A stretch of 64,000 nucleotides of DNA from Nitrososphaerota archaeon (GTDB lineage Archaea > Thermoproteota > Nitrososphaeria > Nitrososphaerales > Nitrosopumilaceae). Of the stretch, positions 19,508-28,912 are shown one piece after another. The position numbers and the translations under genes are program-made. The notes under the pieces were generated by a model. That model had not been told where the DNA came from. It made no database searches and worked only from the letters and a program-made list of their open reading frames with translations. The DNA is taken from the NCBI GenBank assembly GCA_028866655.1, contig JAGWHQ010000001.1:62001-126000 (forward strand). Reading direction: 5' to 3'. Numbering within the stretch: position 1 is the stretch's first letter; the number at the start of each line of letters is the position of its first letter.

Positions 19508-20666
19508 TGTCCTCCCCTATGAGTTTCTTGAGCTCTTCAAAAATAAACATGCAATCAAAAGGTCCAGGTGATGCTTCTGGATGAAATTGTACGGCAATTA
19601 TTTTCTTTTGTTTGTGTTTTATTCCTTCTACTGTTTTATCATCAGTGTTTGTAAACCATAATTTAAAATCAGTATTTTTTAGCGAGTCAGGGTCTATGCA
19701 GTATCCATGATTTTGACTTGTCACATAGACTTGGTCATTGTCAAGATTAATACAAGACTTGTTTTGTCCGCGATGGCCATACTTTAGCTTGTATGTACTT
19801 GCACCACCTGCTAGTCCCAGTATCTGTGCACCAAGACAAATTCCAAGTGTTGGAATATTTTTCTCAATTGCTTGTTTTGCAGTAGTCATTGTTTCAGCAC
19901 ACTTGGTTGGATCACCCGGTCCATTTGAAAATATTATTCCCTTTGGATTGTATGCCATTATTTTTTCAAGCGAATAATTCCATGGAACTTTGATTACCTT
20001 GTATCCAAGACTTCGTACATTTCGTAGTATGGAATTTTTCACTCCAGTATCAATTACCACAATTGACTCGGTTCCAGAACCAAACGTCTGTGGTTCTTTT
20101 ATTGATACAGTATTCATAAATTCCTCGTCGTTGTATTTTTTAGCAGACTCTAATTTCTTTTTGATTTCTGGCACGTTAATTGGAGTATCTGATACCACTA
20201 ACGCTGCCATCATCACTCCACTTGTTCGAAGTTTTATTGTAAGTTCCCTTGTATCAATTCCTGAAATTCCAGGGATTTTTTCATTGTAAAGCCATTCATC
20301 CAGAGTCATGGACAGGTTCCAGTGGCTCGCAGTAAGGGATAATTCATGTACCACAAGACCTCGTGCCTGAATTATCTCAGACTCTAGATTCTTTCGTATG
20401 CCATCAGGGTCTTTTACGGCAGGGTCAGGAACACCATAATTTCCAACAAGAGGATAGGTAAGCGTCAGAATTTGGCCGCTGTAGGATGGATCGGTTAGTG
20501 CCTCCACATACCCAGTCATACCAGTATTGAATACTGCCTCACCAAACGCTACAGTAGAATATCCAAAACCCATCCCCTCAAAAACAGTCCCATCTTCTAA
20601 AATCAACATACCAAACTTGTTTGCATGTTTGGCTTTTTTTATTGGAATCCTTGAAACCCTCTGCAT
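19494..20666 (-). CDS. carA: Carbamoyl-phosphate synthase small (glutaminase) subunit
   Basis: CarA hydrolyses glutamine and passes ammonia to CarB. The 390 residues include the N-terminal CPSase domain (LILEDGTVFEGMGFGY; FNTGMTGYVEALTDPSYSGQ; TYPLVGNYGVPD) and a class I amidotransferase domain with the nucleophile Cys in TLGICLGAQILGLAGG, followed by KYGHRGQNKSC and the His-Glu pair in QFHPEASPGP. The start at 20666 lies about 20-25 bases after an AATTTAAATC box on the minus strand. An internal Met at residue 20 is also possible. It overlaps carB by 14 bases, so both are co-transcribed. Confidence 0.96.
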   Translation of the reverse strand: MQRVSRIPIKKAKHANKFGMLILEDGTVFEGMGFGYSTVAFGEAVFNTGMTGYVEALTDPSYSGQILTLTYPLVGNYGVPDPAVKDPDGIRKNLESEIIQARGLVVHELSLTASHWNLSMTLDEWLYNEKIPGISGIDTRELTIKLRTSGVMMAALVVSDTPINVPEIKKKLESAKKYNDEEFMNTVSIKEPQTFGSGTESIVVIDTGVKNSILRNVRSLGYKVIKVPWNYSLEKIMAYNPKGIIFSNGPGDPTKCAETMTTAKQAIEKNIPTLGICLGAQILGLAGGASTYKLKYGHRGQNKSCINLDNDQVYVTSQNHGYCIDPDSLKNTDFKLWFTNTDDKTVEGIKHKQKKIIAVQFHPEASPGPFDCMFIFEELKKLIGEDNAKR

Positions 20667-20749
20667 GTGGATTTTAATAGAGATTTAAATTTTATGGCGA
20701 TCTAAAGCTCAAGTCTGCAAGAAAAATATGAAACTAGAGAAAAATAAAT

Positions 20750-21934
20750 CTAGAGTGCTTTGAACTGCTCGGTCCATTTGTAGTATGCTCGTATCATTTC
20801 CATACTTACACTTGGTTTTCTTCTTGAAATTATTTCCTTAAAGTCTGCAGTTGTCAATACACGGGGTTGTGATTTTGGCTCACCCAATACTTCTTCTCCA
20901 AAGTGTGGTGAGTGGAATAAATCATTTACAACCATCAACTGGGCAGACTGGCAAATGTCTTTTACATCAGATGCACTGTATCCATCTGCCATCTTTGCAA
21001 GCTCCATTGATTTTACCTTATCATCTTTGTGTAATTGTGATGTATAGAGTTCAAAAAGACTCTCTCTTGCCTCAACAGATGGAAGGGATACATAGACTCT
21101 CTTGGTGAATCTTCTAAGAAATGGCCAGTCAAGACTCCATGGTTTGTTTGTAGCACCAATGACATAGAGTTTCAAATCTTTTCCTTTACCATTTATTCCG
21201 TCCATCTCAGTCAAGAATTGGTTTTTGACCCGAATCTCTCCACCAATCTCACTGTTACGGTTACCAAGAAGTGAATCCACTTCGTCAATGAATAATATTA
21301 CTGGCAGTCCTTCTTTTTCTGCCAATCCTCTTGCCATCTGGAAGAGTTTGGAGACATTTTTCTCTGCTTCTCCTAGCCACTTGCTCATCATAGATGCTGC
21401 ATCTACGTTGATAAAGTAACCATCAATCTCATTTGCAGTAGCTGCTGCAATGACTGTCTTTCCACATCCCGGAGGACCATAAAGCAAGATTCCTCTTGGC
21501 CATCCAAGTGGAAACAGGTCAGGCCTTTTTGCAGGATACACAATTGATTCTCGTAAAGCATTTTTAGCATCATCTAGACCAATAACTTCCTCCCATGTTA
21601 CATTTGGTTTCTCTTTCATGATGAGCGAGTCCATCTCATTTTTAGTAAGAGACTGTTTTTGTTCTTCAGGAGTTGCCTTTGGATCTACTGCTGGTTCGAG
21701 TTCCACATTATTCATCTGTAAAGCCTTGATACGATTCTGGTATGCTGCAGTTCGTTCTTGGTATACGCGATTTAGTTTGTTTTCAGGATAAAGTTGGATT
21801 AGTTTTACAAGAGATTCAATTGCTCTCTGATAGTTTGCAATTGCCATTCCACGGGCGCCTTGGGAATCAAGTTTTATTGCTTCTGCCGCAAATTTGCTGG
21901 CACTGTTTTCTAATTCTTGCGGGGCTAGACTCAT
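20750..21934 (-). CDS. cdvC: CdvC / Vps4-like AAA ATPase of the archaeal cell-division (ESCRT) machinery
   Basis: CdvC remodels ESCRT-III-like CdvB polymers at division. The 394 residues start with an MIT-like three-helix domain (about 5-75: SKFAAEAIKLDSQGARGMAI, then NYQRAIESLVKLIQLYPE). A linker precedes one AAA module: Walker A GPPGCGKTVIAAATA (about 153-167), pore loop MMSKWLGEAEK, Walker B VILFIDEVDSLLGNRNSEIGG, sensor 1 VIGATNKPW and arginine-finger region PFLRRFTKRVYV. A Vps4-type C-terminal helix (SMEMIRAYYKWTEQF) is present. Two coiled-coil genes lie upstream in the same direction, 11 and 10 bases apart, suggesting an operon. Confidence 0.93.
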   Translation of the reverse strand: MSLAPQELENSASKFAAEAIKLDSQGARGMAIANYQRAIESLVKLIQLYPENKLNRVYQERTAAYQNRIKALQMNNVELEPAVDPKATPEEQKQSLTKNEMDSLIMKEKPNVTWEEVIGLDDAKNALRESIVYPAKRPDLFPLGWPRGILLYGPPGCGKTVIAAATANEIDGYFINVDAASMMSKWLGEAEKNVSKLFQMARGLAEKEGLPVILFIDEVDSLLGNRNSEIGGEIRVKNQFLTEMDGINGKGKDLKLYVIGATNKPWSLDWPFLRRFTKRVYVSLPSVEARESLFELYTSQLHKDDKVKSMELAKMADGYSASDVKDICQSAQLMVVNDLFHSPHFGEEVLGEPKSQPRVLTTADFKEIISRRKPSVSMEMIRAYYKWTEQFKAL

Positions 21935-21945
21935 GGTATCATCAA

Positions 21946-22524
21946 CTATATCTCGACTGCAGTTCTTTCAAGGTAATCACCGGTGTTAACTCGTCTAGAA
22001 GAATTTGTTAAATTAATTGCACCAACGCTTTGTTTTGGAATTTGGGCCTCTGCATACACCATTTTGGCAGGTGCTACAATTGGGTCCAGTGTATCTAAAA
22101 GCGATGGAATTTTGAAATCATCAATCTTGGTCTGGGACCCTTTTTCAAATACCAGATTTTCAATCATATCACCATGTAGTGTCTGAATCTGGGAAAGTGC
22201 AAACTCTGCAGACATGACCAAGTCTTCAAGCTCGTCTTTCATGCCATTAACAGAATTTGCAGCATGCAATACAATTCCAACAAATTCCTGCAAAAACGAC
22301 TTTATCTCTTTTTTATCTTGATATTTTGTGAGTAAATATTCAGCAGCATGCATGATTTGCCTAATGTCTTTTAGTTCCTCAACAGAGAGGGTCTCAATAA
22401 AGACGTCATTTTCGTCCTTGTCTTTTTGAGATATCTTAAGTTCAACCTTGGAAGAAAGTGTTCGTATCTTATCCAGATGCTCAGTCAAGTTAGATTGACC
22501 ATCACTCTTTGTGAAATGAAGCAT
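21946..22524 (-). CDS. Helical coiled-coil protein in the cdvC operon, candidate ESCRT-III-like factor
   Basis: The 192-residue protein is mostly alpha-helical and charged: LTEHLDKIRTLSSKVELKIS, SVEELKDIRQIMHAAEYLLT and LEDLVMSAEFALSQIQTLHG are amphipathic. The C-terminal 40 residues are less helical and contain YAEAQIPKQSVG, a proline-bearing stretch of the kind that could serve as an MIT-interacting motif. I cannot show Snf7 homology by eye. Position 11 bases upstream of cdvC on the same strand is the main argument for a role with it. It could instead be a lineage-specific cytoskeletal or regulatory protein. Confidence 0.6.
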   Translation of the reverse strand: MLHFTKSDGQSNLTEHLDKIRTLSSKVELKISQKDKDENDVFIETLSVEELKDIRQIMHAAEYLLTKYQDKKEIKSFLQEFVGIVLHAANSVNGMKDELEDLVMSAEFALSQIQTLHGDMIENLVFEKGSQTKIDDFKIPSLLDTLDPIVAPAKMVYAEAQIPKQSVGAINLTNSSRRVNTGDYLERTAVEI

Positions 22525-22534
22525 GTCCCAAGCC

Positions 22535-23098
22535 TTACCAGAAATCTAGATTAGGGAACTGCTTGCATATTTTAGAGTCAGCGATTAATTTAGCTTCATC
22601 TAAGAGCCTGCTTGAGACTTCGTTTGCTTTGGCAAAGTCTAGAGTTGTACTTCCCAAGTGTGCTGCATCTATAATAATTCCGCCGAGTAACAGAGACAAC
22701 TCACCCAACTGGAAATCCATTGCAGGCATTAATGCCAATAATTTGGACCTAATTGTTCTAACAATGGATATTGTAGGCGACAGGACAGTTGGTACATTTC
22801 CTAATCCGACTATACAGTCAAGGCTTCGTCTTATCTGCCTGAGAGATTCTATAGTGTATGAGAGTTCTTGTTCATATCTGACCTGTTTTTCAAGTGTGGC
22901 AAGCGATGCACAGTCAGCATCAAGTCTATTGTACAAGTCGATGTTATTTTTATTAACATCATGACGATGCTGTGTGAGAATATCAAGTAGACCGTCTACA
23001 ATCTCTGTTGCATAGTCAATTCTTGGCTTTATCGTACTTGCACGTACGAGTTGGCTTTTGCTTTCCTGCTCTATTACCCATTTTGATTGATTTATCAT
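22535..23098 (-). CDS. Helical protein, candidate CdvB/Snf7-like paralogue in the cdvC operon
   Basis: The 187 residues form long helices. YEQELSYTIESLRQIRRSLD followed by VGLGNVPTVLSPTISIVRTI and GELSLLLGGIIIDAAHLGST resembles the CdvB/Snf7 pattern, in which a helix pair is followed by a V-L-x-P-x-I-x-V-V-R segment and a hydrophobic G-rich helix. A start at ATG 23098 gives a basic N-terminus. It heads the three-gene set ending with cdvC, with 10 bases to the next gene. The Snf7 assignment is inference from the pattern and context; thaumarchaea are known to carry several CdvB paralogues. Confidence 0.6.
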   Translation of the reverse strand: MINQSKWVIEQESKSQLVRASTIKPRIDYATEIVDGLLDILTQHRHDVNKNNIDLYNRLDADCASLATLEKQVRYEQELSYTIESLRQIRRSLDCIVGLGNVPTVLSPTISIVRTIRSKLLALMPAMDFQLGELSLLLGGIIIDAAHLGSTTLDFAKANEVSSRLLDEAKLIADSKICKQFPNLDFW

Positions 23099-23256
23099 CC
23101 CAGCATGGAACCTGACTTTGTACTTATACGGTGCTTGTTACATCATGGGGTGTCACTATGGTAACACAGGCGACAGATACAGCTTAGTATTTTTTCGAAT
23201 CTTTGTTCAATGAATTTAGCTATTCAGCTTACCTTTCAACTTGATAATTCCACTCA

Positions 23257-24432
23257 ATGGTCAAAGGTCAAGATCTAGCTGTAAGCCTTGAAGAGTTTGG
23301 GCTAAGCAAATACGAAGCTCAAGCCTATGTAACCCTCATCACAAAAGGTACAATCTCAGCAGGGGAGCTTGCATACTATTCCAACCTGCCAAGAACCAAG
23401 GTTTATCCAACGCTGCTAAAACTTGAACGAAAAAAGATAGCAATAATATCAAAAAGTAAACCAATCATGTGCACAGCCATTGCACCAGAAGATGCTTTTG
23501 ATGAAATTATCCAAGAGCAGATTAATCGCGTAAATGCAATGAACAGCCTAATTACAAAATTAAAACAGCTAAGTGAGGATAGCAAAAAAGCAAGAGGCTC
23601 AGAAGAGCAACGATATTTCCACTTGACTGCAAATTATGTATTCAAACAACTACAAACAATGATTGAAGGCTCCAAGACATCAATCCATGTTGTAATTGAT
23701 TCATGGGGCCTTAATTTATTGTCCCAGTGCAAAGAAGTTCTTCTCCATGCTTTACGAAAAGATATTGATATCAAAATGGTTATTCCAACAGGCCTTGTAG
23801 GCTCTGAAACATTCCATGGATTGCCAGCAGGAATCAAGATAAAGACATCAGACATTGCACAAAATATTTTCATTTTCGATGATTCTGAAATTCTTATGAT
23901 AAATGCCAATAATGGAAAAGGTGCAATATTTCACTCAAATGATGTATTAGGGACAAATCAAGTCAAGTCATTTGATCAAATATGGAAAAACGGAATCAGA
24001 ATTAGCAATCTAGGTGACATGACAAAAAGTGATGCTCAAGAGACACTAAAGGCAATCCAGTTGATAACACAAAATGGATTGGGTTATGTTTTAAATTCCA
24101 TGATAAACTCAAAAAATAAAGCAGTGGACATTTTGAATTTTTTGAATAAAAACGGAATTGATCTTGAATCAAAGACATTCGATGAAATAATATCTTTGGT
24201 AGATTCTACACTTGACATAACATGTTCTGGTCATCTACGTTACGAACCTAACGCAAATCATTTTGTAATTGAATCCAAGCTCAACAGCGGTCATTCTATA
24301 CCATGGGCATTATTGCTTGAAGGATATCTAAACAAAAAAGGAATCAAGACCAAGATGATTTACAATGACCACGTACACAGTGGTGAGCGAATTCACATCA
24401 AGGTGGATTCTAAAATCAGTGTGACTTCATAG
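23257..24432 (+). CDS. TrmB-family transcriptional regulator
   Basis: The 391-residue protein starts with a TrmB winged helix (EEFGLSKYEAQAYVTLITKG, TISAGELAYYSNLPRTKVYP, LLKLERKKIAIISKSKP, about 11-75) and a short coiled-coil linker (QEQINRVNAMNSLITKLKQL). A PLD-like effector domain follows (about 125-235: FKQLQTMIEGSKTSIHVVID; HALRKDIDIKMVIPTGL; NIFIFDDSEILMI). The C-terminal 150 residues are an extra domain I do not recognise. TrmB proteins usually sense sugars or metabolites. It is divergent from the cdvC operon with 158 bases between the starts, so it could regulate either side; that is inference. Confidence 0.85.
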   Translation: MVKGQDLAVSLEEFGLSKYEAQAYVTLITKGTISAGELAYYSNLPRTKVYPTLLKLERKKIAIISKSKPIMCTAIAPEDAFDEIIQEQINRVNAMNSLITKLKQLSEDSKKARGSEEQRYFHLTANYVFKQLQTMIEGSKTSIHVVIDSWGLNLLSQCKEVLLHALRKDIDIKMVIPTGLVGSETFHGLPAGIKIKTSDIAQNIFIFDDSEILMINANNGKGAIFHSNDVLGTNQVKSFDQIWKNGIRISNLGDMTKSDAQETLKAIQLITQNGLGYVLNSMINSKNKAVDILNFLNKNGIDLESKTFDEIISLVDSTLDITCSGHLRYEPNANHFVIESKLNSGHSIPWALLLEGYLNKKGIKTKMIYNDHVHSGERIHIKVDSKISVTS

Positions 24433-24503
24433 ACAATAGAAATCACATTACACGCACTATAAGACGCATACCTATATAGCATACCTACGTAGTTTATGAA
24501 AAT

Positions 24504-25109
24504 ATGACTAGCACAACAGTCAAAGCGTTAAGCGCTACAACTCTGTTTGCTCTAATTGCTACAGTGTTAGTGTCGAGTACACCAGCATATGCAATTAATG
24601 GACACGGTATATCGTATGGTCCAGAATTTGGAGGAGGAAGTCTTGTGCAATATTCAGATGGTCTGAAGATAAACGGAAATTCAATAGACATATCCAAATA
24701 TTCACAAACAATTTCGACCCAAACACTATACGTAAATGATGTGTCAGATATCGTTTTGAAGATCTATCATCACGATGGACCACAAAATATCCAACATGTG
24801 ATAGTATTCATGAATCTAAACGGTAACAACCCACAATCATACCAGAGCAATACAAGAATAGAATTCGATAAAACAAATGGCGTATCTGTAGTAGATCCAA
24901 ACAACATATTCAAGAGCGTAACTGCAAAAGCTACTTACGACAAGACCTTCATGTATCTTGACTTTAAGGTAGTTCCAAAGACTACAATGAACACAACTGA
25001 CTTGATAGTAAGAGCATGGGACCACAACTTGTCATCAGGACAGGTAGTACTTCTCAATGCAATCAAGATTGGGTACATACCGACAACATTTGCAAGTATT
25101 CCACAATAA
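24504..25109 (+). CDS. Secreted or cell-surface protein, function unknown
   Basis: The 201-residue protein starts with a Sec signal peptide: a basic MTSTTVKALS, a hydrophobic ATTLFALIATVLVSS core and a TPAYA/INGHG cleavage site near residue 30. The mature part is beta-rich (TQTLYVNDVSDIVLKIYHHD; QHVIVFMNLNGNNP; TFMYLDFKVVPKTTMNTTDL), like an immunoglobulin- or cupredoxin-like sandwich, but without a clear Cys or metal cluster. A CTATATAG box at 24473-24480 lies about 25-30 bases before the ATG. Exported proteins of this size are common in ammonia-oxidising archaea; no function is claimed. Confidence 0.72.
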   Translation: MTSTTVKALSATTLFALIATVLVSSTPAYAINGHGISYGPEFGGGSLVQYSDGLKINGNSIDISKYSQTISTQTLYVNDVSDIVLKIYHHDGPQNIQHVIVFMNLNGNNPQSYQSNTRIEFDKTNGVSVVDPNNIFKSVTAKATYDKTFMYLDFKVVPKTTMNTTDLIVRAWDHNLSSGQVVLLNAIKIGYIPTTFASIPQ

Positions 25110-25196
25110 ACAGTCAAAATACAGATAAATCATTTTTATTTTTCATTTTTTAACGATTGTACCTTTATAATATGATGTAGTCCACTCCACCCTTGA

Positions 25197-28100
25197 ATGT
25201 CGTTATCAACGGATTTTAATCCAAAAAAAATAGAGGAGGAAGTAAAAAACAACCTGTCACAGATTGATCTAGAAAAATTAATTTTTGAATCAAGCAACAA
25301 GACCAAGAAAACTGCATTCATAGAAGGACCACCCACCATGAATGGAACTCCACATGCTGGACATCTCCGTGGAAGAATAATGAAGGATTTGTGGTACAGA
25401 TACATGACATTGCGAGGTTACAAGGTAATCTTCAATGCAGGATGGGATACACAAGGACTTCCCGTTGAATTGCAGGCAGAAAAAGAACTAGGAATATCAG
25501 GCGGCAAATCCCAGGTTATCGAGTCAATAGGAATTGAAAACATAGTTGCAGAATGCAAAAAAATTGTTTACAGATTTAATGAAAAATGGGTAGCACTAGA
25601 CAAGGTTTTGGGCATGTCATTTAACCAACAAAAGGCATACTGGACATACAAAGACGAATACATTGAGAGAGAGTGGAAGTATCTCAAAAAGGCCCATGAG
25701 ATTGGAATTCTCTCCGAGTCGTACAAGGTAGTTGCATATTGTCCTAGCTGCCAGACATCACTGAGTCATGCCGAAGTAAACCAAGGATATGATACTGTAA
25801 CAGATCCATCCCTTTACTACAAAGTAAAACTACTCGATGAAGATCTTTATCTGATTGTCTGGACTACAATGCCATTTACTTTGGTTACAGACACAATGGT
25901 TGGTCTAAACCCAGATGAAAATTATGTTCATGTCAAAGTTGGAAATGAAACATGGCTTGTTGGAGAAAAAAGATTAGAAGAATTTGCAAAAGAAGCAAGA
26001 ATTGAAGAGTATACAGTAACCAAGACTGTAAAGGGCTCTACCCTTGAAGGAAAAAAATACATCCATCCGCTATTGTCTGAAATTTCAGGACTGGAAGAAT
26101 TTTCAAAATCACCCAAGTTTCATATTGCAGTTGCAGAAAATTTTGTTGACATTCAAACAGGAAGTGGTTTGGTTCACTTGTCTCCTGCAAACGGAGAAGA
26201 AGATTTTGAGATTGCATCAAAGAGAGCAATACCAATTTTTAATCCAATAAATGATGAAGCCAAATTCACAGAGCAGGCCGGAGTATATGCAGGATTGTTT
26301 GTAAGAGATGCTGATGAAAAAATAGTCAACTCCCTAAAAGAAAAAGGTGCACTGGTACGAATTGGCAAGATAAAACACCAATATCCATTGTGCTGGAGAT
26401 CACAGCACAAGTTACTATGGCTTGCAAGAAGAGGCTTTTTCTATTTTCTAGATAGACTAGGTGACAAGGCAGTAAAAGCAGCAGAAAATGTCGAGTATTT
26501 CTTTGAGCCTCCAAGAAACAGGTTTTTGGAGATAATAAAAGACAAGCATCCCTGGTGCATCTCAAGGGAACGCATCTGGGGATGTCCTTTACCCATGTGG
26601 AACTGCAAAAACTGCAAACATACCAAGTGGTTCTTCTCAAGAGACGAGATAGTAAAAGCAGCATCTGATCTTCCAGATGGACCTAATTTTGAGTTACACA
26701 GACCATGGATAGATAATGTATCTATACCATGTGAAAAGTGTGGAAACAAGATGGAACGAGAACAATTTGTTTTGGATACATGGCACAACAGTGGTGCTGC
26801 ACCATATGCATCACTATCTGATGCAGATTACAAGGAAAATATTCCAGCACTCTTTTTGACAGAAGGAATAGACCAGACAAGAGGATGGGCATACACATTA
26901 CTAATTGAAAATGTAATTTTCAACAATGCACCAATTGCACCATTCAAGTCATTTTTGTTCCAAGGTCATGTGCTTGACAAAAACGGCAACAAGATGAGCA
27001 AGAGTAAAGGAAACGTAATGGATGCAATGGAATTGCTTGGAGAATATTCTGTTGATTTGATAAGATTGTATTTCATGTGGAAATCAAGTCCGATTGAGCC
27101 AATTAATTTTAGCACAGACGAGCTTGTATCAAGACCATACCAGATACTAAGCACTCTATATCATCTTCATTTGTATTTTAAACAAAATAGCGAATATGAC
27201 AAGTATGATAAAACACACAACATACAGTGGGCAAAAGACAAGAACCTGCTAAAAGAGCCAGAGATTTGGGTTTTATCAAAACTTCAAAAACTAATTTTGT
27301 CCGTGACAGAATCACAAGACAAGTGCAGATTCCACGAGGCAGCAAGAGCAATTGATGACTATCTGATAAACTCAGTCAGCCAGGTATACATTCCAATCAC
27401 ACGTGAAGAACTATGGGCAGAAGATGACTCCCAAAAGGAACGAAGGTTTGCAATCTATGCAACTCTTTCAAAGATATTATTGACACTTGACATACTGTTG
27501 CATCCAATCTGTCCATTTACAACCCAATACCTGTATGGTACCATGTTTGTAGAGAAAAAGAACATACTGTTAGAGGACCACCCAGTTGCGCAATCTTCTC
27601 TTACAAATGACAAGGTAGAAGAGGCATTTGACTTGATGAAAGAATCAGTCTCTGTTTCTGCTGCAGCAAGAATGAAGGGCAAACTCAAGAGAAGATGGCC
27701 CCTTGACAAGGCAATAATTTGTGTCGAGCCAGGACAAAAGGAAAAATTAGAATCACTCTCAGAGTTGTTACTTTCCCAGCTCAATGTAGAAAAGTACGAG
27801 ATTATCGAACTACAAAAATCAGATGGGTTAGAACTTGTATCAGACTTGATACAAAAACAAATTCCAATTGTTCCAAAGGTAGAACTTGAGAGAAAGAAGA
27901 TAGGACCAAAAGCAAAACAAGACATGGGAAGACTGTTAGACAAGTTTGCACAGACAGACCCAAGTGTGATTGTAAACAATCTTTTGAAAAGCGATTCCCA
28001 TACATTTGATCTTGGAGACAATAAAATCGAATTATTAAAAGAAGATTTCATTGTAGGATATTCTGAAAAAGAAGGATTTGCCATGTCAAACCGTGATTCC

Positions 28101-28394
28101 TTGATTGTATTTATCAGCACAACTAGAAACCGTGAGATGCTAGCAAAGGGCCTGATAAGAGACATTGCAAGAAGACTCCAAGTACTAAGAAAAGAGAGAG
28201 GATATACTCCAACTGATGTTTTAGAATCAGCATACATTTTGGGCCTTGATGAAGAATCATTAGAGATGGCAAAAGAAAAACAATCAGATCTTGCGTACCT
28301 GGTGAGAGTTAAAAAAATAACATTTGAAGACAGTGCGAAAAACTACAAGGATGAAGATTTGGATGGTCAAAAGATTCGAATCTCTGTTGAGTAG
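25197..28394 (+). CDS. ileS: Isoleucyl-tRNA synthetase
   Basis: IleRS charges tRNA-Ile and edits valine. The 1065-residue class I synthetase has the HIGH-type motif in PPTMNGTPHAGHLRGRIMKD (HAGH, about 43-62), the AGWDTQGLPVELQAEKELG segment typical of the Ile/Val/Leu group, a CP1 editing domain (about 200-400: IVWTTMPFTLVTDTMVGLNP), GIDQTRGWAYTLL and the KMSKSKGN loop near residue 600. A C-terminal anticodon-binding and zinc region follows. Length matches archaeal and eukaryotic-type IleRS. A TTTATAATAT box (25164-25173) precedes the ATG by about 25-30 bases. Confidence 0.97.
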   Translation: MSLSTDFNPKKIEEEVKNNLSQIDLEKLIFESSNKTKKTAFIEGPPTMNGTPHAGHLRGRIMKDLWYRYMTLRGYKVIFNAGWDTQGLPVELQAEKELGISGGKSQVIESIGIENIVAECKKIVYRFNEKWVALDKVLGMSFNQQKAYWTYKDEYIEREWKYLKKAHEIGILSESYKVVAYCPSCQTSLSHAEVNQGYDTVTDPSLYYKVKLLDEDLYLIVWTTMPFTLVTDTMVGLNPDENYVHVKVGNETWLVGEKRLEEFAKEARIEEYTVTKTVKGSTLEGKKYIHPLLSEISGLEEFSKSPKFHIAVAENFVDIQTGSGLVHLSPANGEEDFEIASKRAIPIFNPINDEAKFTEQAGVYAGLFVRDADEKIVNSLKEKGALVRIGKIKHQYPLCWRSQHKLLWLARRGFFYFLDRLGDKAVKAAENVEYFFEPPRNRFLEIIKDKHPWCISRERIWGCPLPMWNCKNCKHTKWFFSRDEIVKAASDLPDGPNFELHRPWIDNVSIPCEKCGNKMEREQFVLDTWHNSGAAPYASLSDADYKENIPALFLTEGIDQTRGWAYTLLIENVIFNNAPIAPFKSFLFQGHVLDKNGNKMSKSKGNVMDAMELLGEYSVDLIRLYFMWKSSPIEPINFSTDELVSRPYQILSTLYHLHLYFKQNSEYDKYDKTHNIQWAKDKNLLKEPEIWVLSKLQKLILSVTESQDKCRFHEAARAIDDYLINSVSQVYIPITREELWAEDDSQKERRFAIYATLSKILLTLDILLHPICPFTTQYLYGTMFVEKKNILLEDHPVAQSSLTNDKVEEAFDLMKESVSVSAAARMKGKLKRRWPLDKAIICVEPGQKEKLESLSELLLSQLNVEKYEIIELQKSDGLELVSDLIQKQIPIVPKVELERKKIGPKAKQDMGRLLDKFAQTDPSVIVNNLLKSDSHTFDLGDNKIELLKEDFIVGYSEKEGFAMSNRDSLIVFISTTRNREMLAKGLIRDIARRLQVLRKERGYTPTDVLESAYILGLDEESLEMAKEKQSDLAYLVRVKKITFEDSAKNYKDEDLDGQKIRISVE

Positions 28395-28439
28395 TGCTTC
28401 ATCCATTGCATTAAATAATAAAAAAATACATCAGAACCC

Positions 28440-28769
28440 ATGCCAAAACAGATAACCCTAGACGGTTGGCTCATATCACATCTTGCCATTTTGCTAAAAA
28501 AGGCATCATCGCATGTTGCAAAGACCAAGACCCCTCTAGTATTGTATAGAAATACGTTAGAAGAGGAGGAAGAGGCATACCAAGAGACAGTCTGCACCAT
28601 TACAGAGGGCTACATCATAGTACAGGTAATCACATCGGGAGGAGGAGTAGTTCCAAGTTTTCAGCAGCAATTTGTCTTTACACTAGACGAGTTTCCAAGC
28701 TGGCTTATGCGAAAAAGCAAGGATTTGTTCTTACAATCTACAGATACTCTAGAAGAGCAATTCAGCTAG
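28440..28769 (+). CDS. Small hypothetical protein
   Basis: The 109-residue protein has a helical N-terminus (DGWLISHLAILLKKASSHVA), an acidic stretch (NTLEEEEEAYQETVCTI) and two strands (GYIIVQVITSGGG; QQQFVFTLDEFPSWLM). No motif is recognised. The start ATG 28440 is clear, 45 bases after ileS in the same direction, so it may be read from the ileS transcript or from an AATAATAAAAAAATAC box at about 28414-28429. The frame is clean and the residue composition protein-like, so I regard it as a real gene of unknown function. Confidence 0.65.
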   Translation: MPKQITLDGWLISHLAILLKKASSHVAKTKTPLVLYRNTLEEEEEAYQETVCTITEGYIIVQVITSGGGVVPSFQQQFVFTLDEFPSWLMRKSKDLFLQSTDTLEEQFS

Positions 28770-28852
28770 AACGCCCACACTAATTTCTATATCATAAAAT
28801 TTCAATTTCATGATAATGAGGCTTAAAAATACCTTTATGAAAAATAAACATA

Positions 28853-28912
28853 GTTTTGGGGGCCGGACCAGGCAAGAGGGTGTCATTTGACACTCGGTAC
28901 CGACCCCAAAAC
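28853..28912 (+). ncRNA. Putative structured RNA: about 60-nt compound hairpin upstream of sucC
   Basis: GTTTTGGGG (28853-28861) pairs perfectly with CCCCAAAAC (28904-28912). Inside, CGG-ACC (28864-28869) pairs with GGT-A-CCG (28896-28902, one bulged A). The tip is a 7-bp GGGTGTC/GACACTC stem (one G-U) with loop ATTT. An 8-nt one-sided bulge AGGCAAGA (28870-28877) separates the two inner stems. A TTAAAAATACC box at 28823-28833 lies about 25 bases before the hairpin, and a CGTTTTCTG T-tract follows. Much more elaborate than a plain terminator. It could be a small RNA or a leader element; strand is inferred from the upstream box. It matches no RNA family I know. Confidence 0.5.

Noticed and set aside
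28853..28912. Hairpin read as tRNA, SRP RNA, fluoride riboswitch or plain terminator
   Set aside because: No T-loop sequence, no SRP helix 8 motif, no fluoride-aptamer consensus, and three stacked stems with an 8-nt bulge are too complex for a terminator.
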